From: Myxococcota bacterium
Lineage (GTDB): Bacteria; Myxococcota_A; Polyangia; HGW-17
Length of the DNA: 64,000 nucleotides
Assembly: GCA_018821305.1 (NCBI GenBank)
Contig: JAHJMN010000199.1
Coordinates: forward strand, 25,521 to 89,520
Direction: 5' to 3'
Below are positions 8,659 to 17,051 of the stretch, piece by piece (the stretch's first letter is position 1; each line of letters starts with the position of its first letter). The translations under genes were made by a program, and so were the position numbers. The notes beneath the pieces are model-generated. The model was given only the letters and a program-made list of their open reading frames with translations. It was not told where the DNA came from and did no database searches.

Positions 8659-10013
8659 ATTTTGTTTGTGATAAATGTACAACCAGATATTCAATTCCCG
8701 ATGAGAAAGTTGCCGGAAAGATTCTAAAACTCCGGTGTAAAAAGTGCGGAAACACAATAATTCTTAAAGACCCGAAAGCGGACCCTGAAGAAAAGCAACA
8801 CACAGGGACTGATGAAGGTCGAGTACTGTTGCAAAATGCTTTCAAGCAATCTCTTTCTCAAAAAGTCAGTACTTCCGAACGAAAGATGATTTCTCCTGAA
8901 CCGGAGAGGTCATCGGGCGATAAGACGCAACTTGTTAAAATTCCAGGATTTCAGGAACAGGTTCCCGATGAAGAATGGTACCTGTCTGATTCTCGAGGCC
9001 AGGTTGGGCCAATGCCTTTCAACGAACTCGTTGCTCGAATCAAGCGAGGAGAGCCGGATCCTGATGCCGTTGTCTGGCGTGACGGATTCCGTGACTGGCT
9101 AACCATCGATATGGTTCCCGAGTTGAGATCTTATTATAAACACGTTCCGCCCCCCCGGCGACCTACTCGTGAAGTTGCTCGAGCTGAGGCACCACCACAG
9201 CAATCCTCTTCACAGATTGTAGCTCAACCTCCGGTGACAGCACCACAACCGGCCGCGGTACAGGCTCCTTCGATTAACGTTGCATCATCCCGGGAATTTA
9301 ATCAACAGTCTGCACCAGCTCAGATAATTATTCCCGCCGAGGCATTGAGTCCATTTAAAGGAAAAACAATTCCCATTGTTGTTATTTCAGCTATCGCCGT
9401 GATCGCAGCATTCTTCCTGGGGGCAAAATTTATGGGTGGAGGTAAATCATCCGACAAGCCGGCTCCCGTTCAAAAGGAAAATAATCAAGTTGTTGTAAAA
9501 GATAAAGTAAAAGAAAATATACCTGTGTCTGACATGACTCCGCAAATGAGTGAAGTGGTATATATTGTGGCAAATGACACAGATAAAGATAAAGACAAAA
9601 CTCCGGAAGATTCGGATATGAACGAATCACCGATGGGAAAACGAAATAACGGGAAAAAGAAGATTCCGGATATTATGGTTCCCGATATTGATCCCAGCAA
9701 ACTGGAAATTAACGAAACACCAAAACCTGCAGTAAGCAGAGGTACTGGCGGTCTCAATCAATTTATGACACTTAATCAAAGCCAGATTACCCGTTGTTAT
9801 GCCAGAGCCGTCCGGATGGGGCAGAAGGAACTTGTGGACCAGTCTATCAAAATTCACATCCGGGTTAATGCTGCTGGAAAACTTTCTTCCATCAGTTTCA
9901 CGGGAAAGATGCCACCGGTAATGAAAAACTGTATGATCAGTACAATTACAGGTTTTAAATTTCCTAAAGGAAACCAGACAGATAGTCTGACTTACACTAT
10001 ACACTTCAACTGA
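8655..10013 (+). CDS. AgmX-like protein: zinc ribbon, GYF_2, membrane helix, TonB-like C-terminus
   Basis: The 452-residue protein has four recognisable parts. Residues 1-40 are an MJ0042-type zinc ribbon with Cys5, Cys8, Cys28 and Cys31. Residues about 105-157 are a GYF_2 domain (EEWYLSDSRGQVGPMPFNEL, then AVVWRDGFRDWL). A Pro/Gln/Ala-rich linker leads to one transmembrane helix (about 236-260). A charged periplasmic linker ends in an AgmX/PglI-type C-terminal domain (about 370-452: QITRCYARAVRMGQKELVDQ, then IKIHIRVNAAGKLSSISFTG). In Myxococcota, AgmX-type proteins are linked to gliding motility and resemble TonB in layout, connecting a cytoplasmic sensor part to the periplasm. It is coupled to the genes on both sides. 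Its exact partners here are inference. Confidence 0.88.
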   Translation: MNFVCDKCTTRYSIPDEKVAGKILKLRCKKCGNTIILKDPKADPEEKQHTGTDEGRVLLQNAFKQSLSQKVSTSERKMISPEPERSSGDKTQLVKIPGFQEQVPDEEWYLSDSRGQVGPMPFNELVARIKRGEPDPDAVVWRDGFRDWLTIDMVPELRSYYKHVPPPRRPTREVARAEAPPQQSSSQIVAQPPVTAPQPAAVQAPSINVASSREFNQQSAPAQIIIPAEALSPFKGKTIPIVVISAIAVIAAFFLGAKFMGGGKSSDKPAPVQKENNQVVVKDKVKENIPVSDMTPQMSEVVYIVANDTDKDKDKTPEDSDMNESPMGKRNNGKKKIPDIMVPDIDPSKLEINETPKPAVSRGTGGLNQFMTLNQSQITRCYARAVRMGQKELVDQSIKIHIRVNAAGKLSSISFTGKMPPVMKNCMISTITGFKFPKGNQTDSLTYTIHFN

Positions 10014-10023
10014 GGTATTTGTT

Positions 10024-10971
10024 ATGCAATTGTATGTCAGAACAGGGAAATCCGATAAGCGACACTTTTTAGTTTCTTTTAAAACACTATGCTCACTGAT
10101 GTTTATAAGTGTTTTCGGTTTTACCGGGTGCAGAAATTCTTCGGATGGCTGTAAGAAAGATACTGATTGCCGTGAGGGAAGAGTCTGCAGCAAGGGCGAA
10201 TGTATTGATACTGGAGTTAAGGTTTTAAACGGCGACAAAACTAAAAAGCCTGATAAGAAATCTGTTAAAACTCCTGACAAGATACCACCATCTAATCATA
10301 TTGTTACGCCGATCCAGCCACCAATAAAATCAGATCCTTTAGGGCCAATTCTTAAAAATTTAAATCTGAATCTTGATTTAGATGCTCCAGGAGGAAAGAT
10401 ATCTTTTCGAATGAAAGGAATGAAAAACGGGGTTCCGGCTATTGAAATGTGTCAGAAGGGTAAGTGCTCTGAGGTTGATATGAGTGATCCCGATTCCATG
10501 GTAGACATAATGACAAAATTAATGGGAAGTGGAAATCCTACGGATCTTATGTCGCAGTTTCTTAAAAATTTCAATAATTTAGGCCCAATGATTCCTGGAA
10601 ACCGAAATCCCGGGTTTCCCCGCCCTGTTATTCCCAATGTAAATCCACGGAATCCTGTAATTTCTCCATCAAATCCTTTGCCCGGAGGTCCCTATCGCTC
10701 GGTTAAAGATATTCTCAAAGATAAAAACCGTGCGGCAGGTAGAGAGGCCATACTTGGTGGAATGAAGCCCGTGAACATCAGTTTACCGGATCGTGTGGAT
10801 TTTAAAACTACCGGTGGTGTTAAGATTGAAACAACCGTCAATGCCTCTGTAAGAACACATCTGCGCAAACTGGCTAAAATATCCGGTACTGTAATAATCC
10901 GCATAAAGATTCAGAGAGTGTCTGGAACCCTTATTCGTGGTGAACTTACTGAACTTGATTTCAACAACTAA
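10024..10971 (+). CDS. Lipoprotein with Cys-rich N-terminal motif
   Basis: The 315-residue product carries a long signal peptide with a lipobox (FGFTGC, lipidated Cys36), placing it in the outer or inner membrane. Directly after it comes a compact Cys motif, DGCKKDTDCREGRVCSKGEC, of the kind common in myxobacterial surface lipoproteins. A Lys/Pro-rich linker follows, then a low-complexity Asn/Pro/Gly section (around residues 185-225, e.g. PGNRNPGFPRPVIPNVNPRN). The C-terminal 80 residues are beta-rich (VKIETTVNASVRTHLRKLAK). I do not recognise a family. It lies 10 bases after the AgmX-like gene and 11 before the transglutaminase gene, so it probably belongs to the same envelope system. Confidence 0.78.
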   Translation: MQLYVRTGKSDKRHFLVSFKTLCSLMFISVFGFTGCRNSSDGCKKDTDCREGRVCSKGECIDTGVKVLNGDKTKKPDKKSVKTPDKIPPSNHIVTPIQPPIKSDPLGPILKNLNLNLDLDAPGGKISFRMKGMKNGVPAIEMCQKGKCSEVDMSDPDSMVDIMTKLMGSGNPTDLMSQFLKNFNNLGPMIPGNRNPGFPRPVIPNVNPRNPVISPSNPLPGGPYRSVKDILKDKNRAAGREAILGGMKPVNISLPDRVDFKTTGGVKIETTVNASVRTHLRKLAKISGTVIIRIKIQRVSGTLIRGELTELDFNN

Positions 10972-10982
10972 ACCGGTGCCGT

Positions 10983-12845
10983 ATGAACCTGATATTTTTA
11001 TTCACTGCCTTATTCAGTTCGCCATCTCCTGACATTGTTATCACTGGCCATTTTGTTGATGTAAAAGTCTCAAAAACGGGTGCTTCAACAACTGTTGAGA
11101 GAAAAACCTGGCAAATTCTTTCGGACGAAGGGGTTAAACATCTCATAACTCATCGTTTTGATTATGATCCTTCCACAAACAGGATAAAGATTCTATCGAT
11201 ATCCCGCATTCGACCTGGAGGAAAAAAAACGGCACTCAAATGCAATGAAGTAGATCTTCCGCAAAGTGCCGGTTGGATTTTATGGCGTTTTTGGATGAAA
11301 ATTATTACTTGTCCAGCTCTTGAAACGGGAGACTCACTTGAAATAGTAACTGAAAAGAAAGGGTTTATGATTGCTTATCTGAGAGGAGGAGAGGAATTTA
11401 TACCTCCCATGAAGGGGCATTTTTATGATCAGGTTCTTTTCGGGGACGAGCCATGGCAGGTGAATTTTAAAAAATACACAGTGATGGTTCCGGATAATAT
11501 GAGGCTTAGAGCATCTGTGTACAACGGCTCAATTAATTCTTCTGTTAATTACAAGGGAAAGAACACAATTTACAGTTGGTGGCGTGGTGGTCTTAAAGCC
11601 CACAAGCGGGAAATGGGGAGCCCATCGGAAAGTGATTATCTTCCAAAAGTCGTTATGGCGACAGTACATAACTGGGAGGAAAAAAGCCGCTGGTTTTATG
11701 AAGTTAATAAAAATCAATTTGAGCCAACCCCGGAAATAAAAGCCATGGTTGCAAAGATTATTAAGGGAGTCGCAGACAAAAAACGGCAGATGACGCTCCT
11801 CAACCGTTGGGTGGCAGGTAATATCCGGTACCGGGGCTGGTCCAATGGAAAACAAGAAGGTTATACACTTCACAGCGGCGATCAGGTGTTTACTCAGCGT
11901 GCTGGTGTTTGCAAAGATATTGCTTCAATGTTGATTACAATGCTTAAAGCTGCCGGGTTTGAAGTATATCCTGCCATGACGATGGCCGGTGCCAGAGTCG
12001 AAAATATTCCCGCTGATCAGTTCAATCACAGCGTTGTTGCGGTTAAAATGCCCGATGGTTCCTTTCATATGCTTGATCCCACCTGGGCTCCCTTTTCACG
12101 ACATGACTGGTCTTACGCGGAACGTGAACAGTATTATGTGGTTGGGACTCCACGTGGGGAAACTTTAATGAAAATACCCGCTTCTCGACCGGAAGAAAAT
12201 ACAATTTCATTAAAAGCAGTGTCGAAAATAGGGGCAACCTATTCCAGTATATGGACCCTTCGGGGCAGTGGCTATGCCGATGATTCTCTGCGTCGTATGA
12301 TTGCTTTCACATCCATTCCTGAGCGTGCTATGATTCCTGAGCTTTTTGTCAGGAAGTTAGCAGGGGCAACTGTTTCCACTACCGGTTATCTGGATCCTGG
12401 CAATCTCGATCGTGAGATGAGCATGAATCTACGCTGGTCTTCGAAAAATCTTATAATCCAGACACCGGGAGGATTGATTTTTACTCCCTCCAGTCTGAGT
12501 GCTATTCCCGACCGGGTTGCATTGTTGTCATGGTTAAATATCAAAAACAAAAAGCGTAGTTCCCCGATTTTATTAAGGGCAAATCATGTTCTGGAAATTG
12601 ATGAAGATATTGTATTTCCAAGTGCATTTGATTTAAAAGTTGAAAAATTTTCCGGTTCTTATGAAAGTAACCATTTCAAGATGAACTGGTCATATACTGT
12701 TCAAGGCAAGGTTCTGAAAATAAAAGTCAAAGTTGTGGTGCCTCATAGAACCATTCCTTCATCTTCTTTTTCGGATTTTATGAAGGGTGTCTCAATATTA
12801 CGTAAACTTTCCAGTGAAAAACTGGTGGTAAAATTTAAAAAATAA
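10983..12845 (+). CDS. Secreted DUF3857/transglutaminase-like protein
   Basis: The 620-residue product has a signal peptide (MNLIFLFTALFSSPS), a beta-rich DUF3857-like region (about residues 20-200) and a transglutaminase-like core (about 255-375). The papain-like catalytic triad is complete: Cys310 in QRAGVCKDIA, His349 in QFNHSVVAV and Asp365 in HMLDPTWAPF. A beta-rich domain of some 230 residues completes the protein. Bacterial members of this fold act as cysteine proteases or protein cross-linkers in the periplasm; the substrate is unknown. The gene lies between the lipoprotein and a degenerate paralogue, separated from each by about 11 bases. Confidence 0.88.
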   Translation: MNLIFLFTALFSSPSPDIVITGHFVDVKVSKTGASTTVERKTWQILSDEGVKHLITHRFDYDPSTNRIKILSISRIRPGGKKTALKCNEVDLPQSAGWILWRFWMKIITCPALETGDSLEIVTEKKGFMIAYLRGGEEFIPPMKGHFYDQVLFGDEPWQVNFKKYTVMVPDNMRLRASVYNGSINSSVNYKGKNTIYSWWRGGLKAHKREMGSPSESDYLPKVVMATVHNWEEKSRWFYEVNKNQFEPTPEIKAMVAKIIKGVADKKRQMTLLNRWVAGNIRYRGWSNGKQEGYTLHSGDQVFTQRAGVCKDIASMLITMLKAAGFEVYPAMTMAGARVENIPADQFNHSVVAVKMPDGSFHMLDPTWAPFSRHDWSYAEREQYYVVGTPRGETLMKIPASRPEENTISLKAVSKIGATYSSIWTLRGSGYADDSLRRMIAFTSIPERAMIPELFVRKLAGATVSTTGYLDPGNLDREMSMNLRWSSKNLIIQTPGGLIFTPSSLSAIPDRVALLSWLNIKNKKRSSPILLRANHVLEIDEDIVFPSAFDLKVEKFSGSYESNHFKMNWSYTVQGKVLKIKVKVVVPHRTIPSSSFSDFMKGVSILRKLSSEKLVVKFKK

Positions 12846-12856
12846 ACTGGTGATCA

Positions 12857-14617
12857 ATGTTTTTACCTGCTCTTATTATTTTATTGTCCGCTCCAGGGAC
12901 GGATGACTCCACAATTCTTGAACGCAACTGGAGCTTCACACTGGATTCGGGTCTCATTTCAATAAAATACAGTTCTTCTGAAACGCTCAATACCCCCCTT
13001 GCCAGAGATATGTTTTCCGATTTGCGGATACCCTGGGACAAATCATGTCAGAAACTCTCAACTTCAGCTTACACACTGACTGGAAATAAAAAACTCAGCA
13101 CTCCTTCTCAGGGAATTAATGAAGTGGTTCCATTTGGTTTTGAGAAAATTCCCGGCGGAACTACAAAGCGTGAGACCGTTGTCAGTGCCGCAGGAGCAAC
13201 GGATCAGAGCAAAGTTTTTTATGAATATACTATAAATCCGAAAGGGAAGTGCCCCGGTGTTTTTGAATATACTATTCCTCTTGTGGAAGGAAGACCTGTC
13301 GAAAAATTGATTGTCCGAATTGATACTGCTCTTAACTGGAAGGTTTTATGGAAACCGGCCGGGTGCAAAGTATCCCGGGAGGGTCGTTATAATGTTATTA
13401 CTTGCCTGAAAATAAAAGGGGCAGGATATCGAAATATTGCCGGACGCCGCTCATCTTCTTCCCGGGTTTTGTCAAGACTCCCAAGAGTTATGATTTCTGC
13501 ATGGGACGAAAAATCCCTTAAACAGCATCTGAGCAATCTCGATACGCAGGCTTTACTTAATCTTAAAAATTTGATTCCATCGGCACTTAAAGAAATAACT
13601 GATGGGGAATTTACTCTATGGGGGAAAATTGAAAAACTTACTCAATGGCTTGGACGAAATATCAAAAAACTCCCGGAAGGAACAGTTTCTTCGCTGAAGG
13701 ATACAATAAAATACAGGGCTGCAGATGGTACTTTTCGTGCGGTATTAGCTGCTGCCCTTATAAATAATTTTATAAGCAAAGCAAAGGGCGTACATTTAGT
13801 TCATGTTTCAGATTTAAGTACAGAAATGAAAGATTTTGTTACACTCAGCCATTATGATAATAAATTTGTCGTATTTAAAATTACTGGGAAAACATACATT
13901 TACAATCCAATCACTGGAGAACTAAAAAGTAATTTTAAAATGCTGGGAGGAAAACCATTCATTGCCGCCGATTCTGTGGTTCCCCGTCGAGTACAGGATG
14001 GGGAGAAGCGTACTTTACGGCTCCGGGGAATACTTAAACAAGATACTATTTCGTTTGAAGGTCAGTTATACACAGAAAAACCCGTATTGAAAATCTGTGC
14101 AGATAATTTAAAATCATTAGGTCTGAAAATAACTTCATGCAATTTCGATGAAAAAACATTGGATTACACTGTTATTCGTTTTTCCGGAGATTTGATTCTG
14201 TCCCACGGCTACACAGTTATTCCTCTTTTAGGACGGTTTGCACCGGATACTAAACCCCGTGTGTCAAGACAGTACAATCTTGCTTTACCTCTAAAAAAAC
14301 GATTTGTTTCAGTAGATCTGGTTCTTGATACCGGTGGACGAAACCTGTTTTCCATGAATTTTCCTGCGGGTGTTTTCAAACCCATAAATGGCAAACTGAA
14401 TGGTGCAATCATTGATTTTTTTACGAATTACACCTATTCCTACGGAAATGGAATTATTAAAATAAAAACAGAACACAGTACAGAAGCCGTAGATATTCTT
14501 CCGTTATATTACGGATTAAAGACAAAAATAAACATCACCGGTTTATACCGTGATACTTTGAACTTCGGAGACACAGGCATAGTATTTCATGAAAAAACTT
14601 CAGATTCAGGACAGTAA
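12857..14617 (+). CDS. DUF3857/transglutaminase-like paralogue lacking catalytic residues
   Basis: The 586-residue product has a signal peptide (MFLPALIILLSAPG) and the same overall plan and size as the preceding transglutaminase-like protein. It has a beta-rich N-terminal half, a helical segment (TLWGKIEKLTQWLGRNIKKL) matching the region before the catalytic Cys, and a beta-rich C-terminus. In the region matching the Cys motif it reads RAADGTFRAVLAAAL, with Thr where Cys is expected. The His region reads TLSHYDNKFVVF, which may keep the His. The Asp region reads TYIYNPITGE, with Asn for Asp. It therefore looks like a non-enzymatic partner. The alignment is by eye. The next gene starts 29 bases before its stop. 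Confidence 0.75.
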   Translation: MFLPALIILLSAPGTDDSTILERNWSFTLDSGLISIKYSSSETLNTPLARDMFSDLRIPWDKSCQKLSTSAYTLTGNKKLSTPSQGINEVVPFGFEKIPGGTTKRETVVSAAGATDQSKVFYEYTINPKGKCPGVFEYTIPLVEGRPVEKLIVRIDTALNWKVLWKPAGCKVSREGRYNVITCLKIKGAGYRNIAGRRSSSSRVLSRLPRVMISAWDEKSLKQHLSNLDTQALLNLKNLIPSALKEITDGEFTLWGKIEKLTQWLGRNIKKLPEGTVSSLKDTIKYRAADGTFRAVLAAALINNFISKAKGVHLVHVSDLSTEMKDFVTLSHYDNKFVVFKITGKTYIYNPITGELKSNFKMLGGKPFIAADSVVPRRVQDGEKRTLRLRGILKQDTISFEGQLYTEKPVLKICADNLKSLGLKITSCNFDEKTLDYTVIRFSGDLILSHGYTVIPLLGRFAPDTKPRVSRQYNLALPLKKRFVSVDLVLDTGGRNLFSMNFPAGVFKPINGKLNGAIIDFFTNYTYSYGNGIIKIKTEHSTEAVDILPLYYGLKTKINITGLYRDTLNFGDTGIVFHEKTSDSGQ

Positions 14618-15122
14618 TACTATCGAAATCACAGCTCTTTTAGGCGTTGGTCATATCGGTATCAATCTGGCTGGTGTGAGAAGAAGGCTTGGGGCCTTTA
14701 TTGTGGACTTAATTGTATCATCTCCCCTTGTCTTCATATCTGTAGTTGCAACTCTTCGAAGTTTTGCTCAGGTACAGACAATTCGGGGGGATTTTGCTGT
14801 CCACGACCGCATATCAATGCTTTTTGCTTCCTCTCCGGGGCCATTTATTGCTGCCTGGATTGCAGCTATTACAACTTTTATTCTTTTAAATTATTTACTC
14901 TCTATCACTTTTGGTCGAACTGTGGGAATGGCCTTACTCGGTCTTGGATATACTGCGGGGAAAGGCTCGCAACCCTCCCCGTTAAGGTTTTTTCTTCGTT
15001 CAATTATCGGCCTTTTTACGGGAGTTTTTTTCTTCAGTTGTTGGTTGTGGGTGTTTTTTGATGAAGCTTCAAGGCCCCTGCATGACAGAATTTGCGGAAT
15101 CTATATAGTTCGTGTCCTGTAA
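14589..15122 (+). CDS. RDD-family membrane protein
   Basis: The 177-residue product matches the RDD family: RRLGAFIVDLIV opens the first helix with the Arg and Asp after which the family is named. A central helix carries RTVGMALLGLGYT, and FDEASRPLHDRICGIYIV closes the domain with the HDR motif. It has three or four membrane helices. RDD proteins are small membrane proteins of uncertain function; some have been linked to ion transport. The ATG at 14589 lies inside the 3' end of the previous gene (29-base overlap), so it ends the operon. The last residues, VRVL, and the TAA stop are encoded by the left arm of an intergenic palindromic repeat. Confidence 0.85.
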   Translation: MKKLQIQDSNTIEITALLGVGHIGINLAGVRRRLGAFIVDLIVSSPLVFISVVATLRSFAQVQTIRGDFAVHDRISMLFASSPGPFIAAWIAAITTFILLNYLLSITFGRTVGMALLGLGYTAGKGSQPSPLRFFLRSIIGLFTGVFFFSCWLWVFFDEASRPLHDRICGIYIVRVL

Positions 15123-15170
15123 TTCGCTTCGCGAAGGATTTTATTAAAAATCCTTACAGGACACGAACTA
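15106..15170. repeat. Intergenic palindromic repeat, perfect symmetric copy
   Basis: Perfect 17-base arms, TAGTTCGTGTCCTGTAA (15106-15122) and its reverse complement (15154-15170), enclose two smaller hairpins, TTCGC-TTC-GCGAA and GGATTTT-ATTA-AAAATCC. The element sits between two convergent genes and supplies both stop codons: TAA of the RDD gene at 15120-15122 and TAG of mnmA at 15168-15170. Related copies recur at 28349, 51678, 60689, 60791 and 63861. As RNA it would form a long compound hairpin and may act as a bidirectional terminator or 3' stabiliser; that role is inference. Confidence 0.92.
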
Positions 15171-16193
15171 AACATTTTCATGGGAAAAGACTTCATCTAT
15201 CCAGGCTCCTCCAACTACTGTATCCCCCAAGTAAAATACCGCGGCTTGCCCCGGTGGTACCGCAGATACGCTTTCCTTGAAAATAATCTGCACTTTTCCG
15301 TTGGGAAGGGCAATTACTTCCGCCGGATAGGGTGGCGTCCGATATCGTACAGAAACCATATAGTGTCCCGAAACTGGTTTATTCTGGGCCCAGACTGCTT
15401 CGACCCCGTAAATCATTTTTGCTTCCAGATATGATTGAGGCCCAACGATAAGTACGTTTGAATTCAGGTCTTTGCCGATAACGTAAAGCGGTTCTTTTGC
15501 TGCGATACCGATTCCTTTTCTTTGTCCGGTGGTGTAATGCTCAAGACCGTGATGTCTGCCGAGAACTGTTCCATCGGGGGAAATAATATTACCTTCTTCA
15601 CCGTGGATTTCCAGTTCCGCCAGAAGATCCTCATAAGACCCGGTGGCAAAACAGATGTCCTGACTTCCGGAGGGTTTAAACTTAAAACCCATGGATTGCG
15701 CTGTCGCAACGGCAAATTCCCGATTTTTAGTCCCCATGGGAAAAAGTATCTGATCTCTCACCTGAGGATTTACTCTCCATAAAAAATAGCTCTGATCCTT
15801 TTTGCGATCAAGCCCTCTTGTGATATGAAGTTCTTCGTTAATTTGAGCATAATGGCCCGTTGCCATGAAATCCATTCCCCGGCTTTTAATTGCATCAAAA
15901 AGGAGTCCAAATTTGATTTCCCGGTTGCAAAATGCACAGGGATTTGGTGTACGTCCTTTGAGAATTTCACTTCGAAATGATTTAATGACAGTATTTCTGA
16001 ATTCTGTATGAAGATCAATGATTTCTAGTGGAACATCAGCAAGATCAGCACCCTGAATAACCGAATCTGGTACCGTATCAGTGGCTAAAAGAGCATGAAA
16101 AGCAATAACTTCATAGCCGGATGATTTCAACAGAGAACAAGATGTAAGGGAGTCAATGCCTCCACTGAATGCAACTCCAACTTTTTTATGCAT
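15168..16193 (-). CDS. mnmA: tRNA 2-thiouridylase MnmA
   Basis: MnmA inserts sulfur at C2 of the wobble uridine in tRNA Lys, Glu and Gln, activating the base with ATP and taking sulfur from a persulfide relay. The 341-residue product has the ATP-binding PP-loop (VAFSGGIDSLTSC), the first catalytic Cys in NPCAFCNREIKFG, the GLDRKKDQSYFLWRV tRNA-contact segment, the second catalytic Cys in GSQDICFATG, and GQRKGIGI. The ATG at 16193 follows an AAAGGTAA ribosome site; a longer reading to 16274 is not family-like. Its TAG stop lies in the right arm of the palindromic repeat shared with the convergent RDD gene. Confidence 0.95.
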   Translation of the reverse strand: MHKKVGVAFSGGIDSLTSCSLLKSSGYEVIAFHALLATDTVPDSVIQGADLADVPLEIIDLHTEFRNTVIKSFRSEILKGRTPNPCAFCNREIKFGLLFDAIKSRGMDFMATGHYAQINEELHITRGLDRKKDQSYFLWRVNPQVRDQILFPMGTKNREFAVATAQSMGFKFKPSGSQDICFATGSYEDLLAELEIHGEEGNIISPDGTVLGRHHGLEHYTTGQRKGIGIAAKEPLYVIGKDLNSNVLIVGPQSYLEAKMIYGVEAVWAQNKPVSGHYMVSVRYRTPPYPAEVIALPNGKVQIIFKESVSAVPPGQAAVFYLGDTVVGGAWIDEVFSHENV

Positions 16194-16357
16194 TGAATTA
16201 CCTTTTTTCTGGGAAAATCGGAAATAGTTTCCGAAAACCGATCGGAAAAGATTTCCGAAAAAACTCATATCCATACCAGAAGTAAAATAAAATGGAAATT
16301 CCCGGTTTTAAGTCTTTGATATTAAATTCAAATAAAAGTCCATAAAATCTTCAATCA

Positions 16358-16373
16358 AGGCAAGAGTCTTGCA
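16358..16373 (+). promoter_or_regulatory. Sigma-54 promoter of the pilus-tip operon
   Basis: AGGCAAGAGTCTTGCA matches the -24/-12 consensus TGGCACG-N4-TTGCA, with GG (16359-16360) and GC (16371-16372) exactly 12 bases apart. Transcription would begin near 16384, giving a leader of about 20 bases that includes the GGAG ribosome site of the first pilus gene. Sigma-54 control of type IV pilus genes is well known in Pseudomonas and Myxococcus. An activator-binding site further upstream is not evident by eye. Confidence 0.75.
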
Positions 16374-16402
16374 TAAGCCCGGGTTAGAGATGGAGTAATA
16401 AG

Positions 16403-17044
16403 ATGCAATTGATTAAAACTTTTATTATCCGGGTTGCCCATAAAGTGTTTCGTAACCCCTCGGGCCAAAAAGGCTTCAGTATGATTGCAGTATTTCTCAT
16501 CATGATTGCCATGGTTGGAGCGGCGACAACTCTTCTTATCAGTACAAAAGGAAATCTCAGTGGTGCAGGACAGGTGAGGGAAAAAGCTGTTTCAAAGTAC
16601 ACAGCTGAAGCGGGTGTAGCTTATGCCAAAGCTATTATTCTTCAACGCTGGAATTCAACCACAAAATGGACGGATGTTCTTACAACACCGCCTTCGGAAG
16701 CCAATACATATCGAGATTTTTCCTATGGTGGAAGTAGCGGTCTGCCCCTGGTAAAAGCCAGATATTTTTTTACTGTAACCAATAACATAGATGACCCCAG
16801 CCAGAATGCTACAAGCGATATGGATGGCAAACTCCTTCTTCGCGTCTGGGGAGAAATGCTCGATCCCGCCTCGTCAACACCGATTGTCATGGCCTCTTCA
16901 TACATTGAAGTCCTTGTATTTCGCGAAGACGGCGGTTTCAAAACCCTTGGGTATACTGCTCAGGCCCATGGTGGAAGCAGTCAGACATCAAACAATTCTT
17001 TTGATGCCAATGCCGTTAATTTTTCCAACTCAACGAGTTTTTAG
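16403..17044 (+). CDS. PilX-like minor pilin assembly protein
   Basis: The 213-residue product has a type IV prepilin leader ending in Gly (SGQKG, then FSMIAVFLIMIAMVGA), followed by the long hydrophobic helix of pilins. Glu at position 5 of the mature protein is missing, as in many PilX proteins. The SKYTAEAGVAYAKA segment after the helix is typical of the PilX N-terminal family, and the rest is a beta-rich head. PilX is a minor pilin that, with PilV, PilW and FimT, primes pilus assembly and displays PilY1 at the tip. It is the first gene of the operon, has a GGAG ribosome site and lies directly downstream of a sigma-54 promoter. Confidence 0.85.
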   Translation: MQLIKTFIIRVAHKVFRNPSGQKGFSMIAVFLIMIAMVGAATTLLISTKGNLSGAGQVREKAVSKYTAEAGVAYAKAIILQRWNSTTKWTDVLTTPPSEANTYRDFSYGGSSGLPLVKARYFFTVTNNIDDPSQNATSDMDGKLLLRVWGEMLDPASSTPIVMASSYIEVLVFREDGGFKTLGYTAQAHGGSSQTSNNSFDANAVNFSNSTSF

Positions 17045-17051
17045 GTGAACC

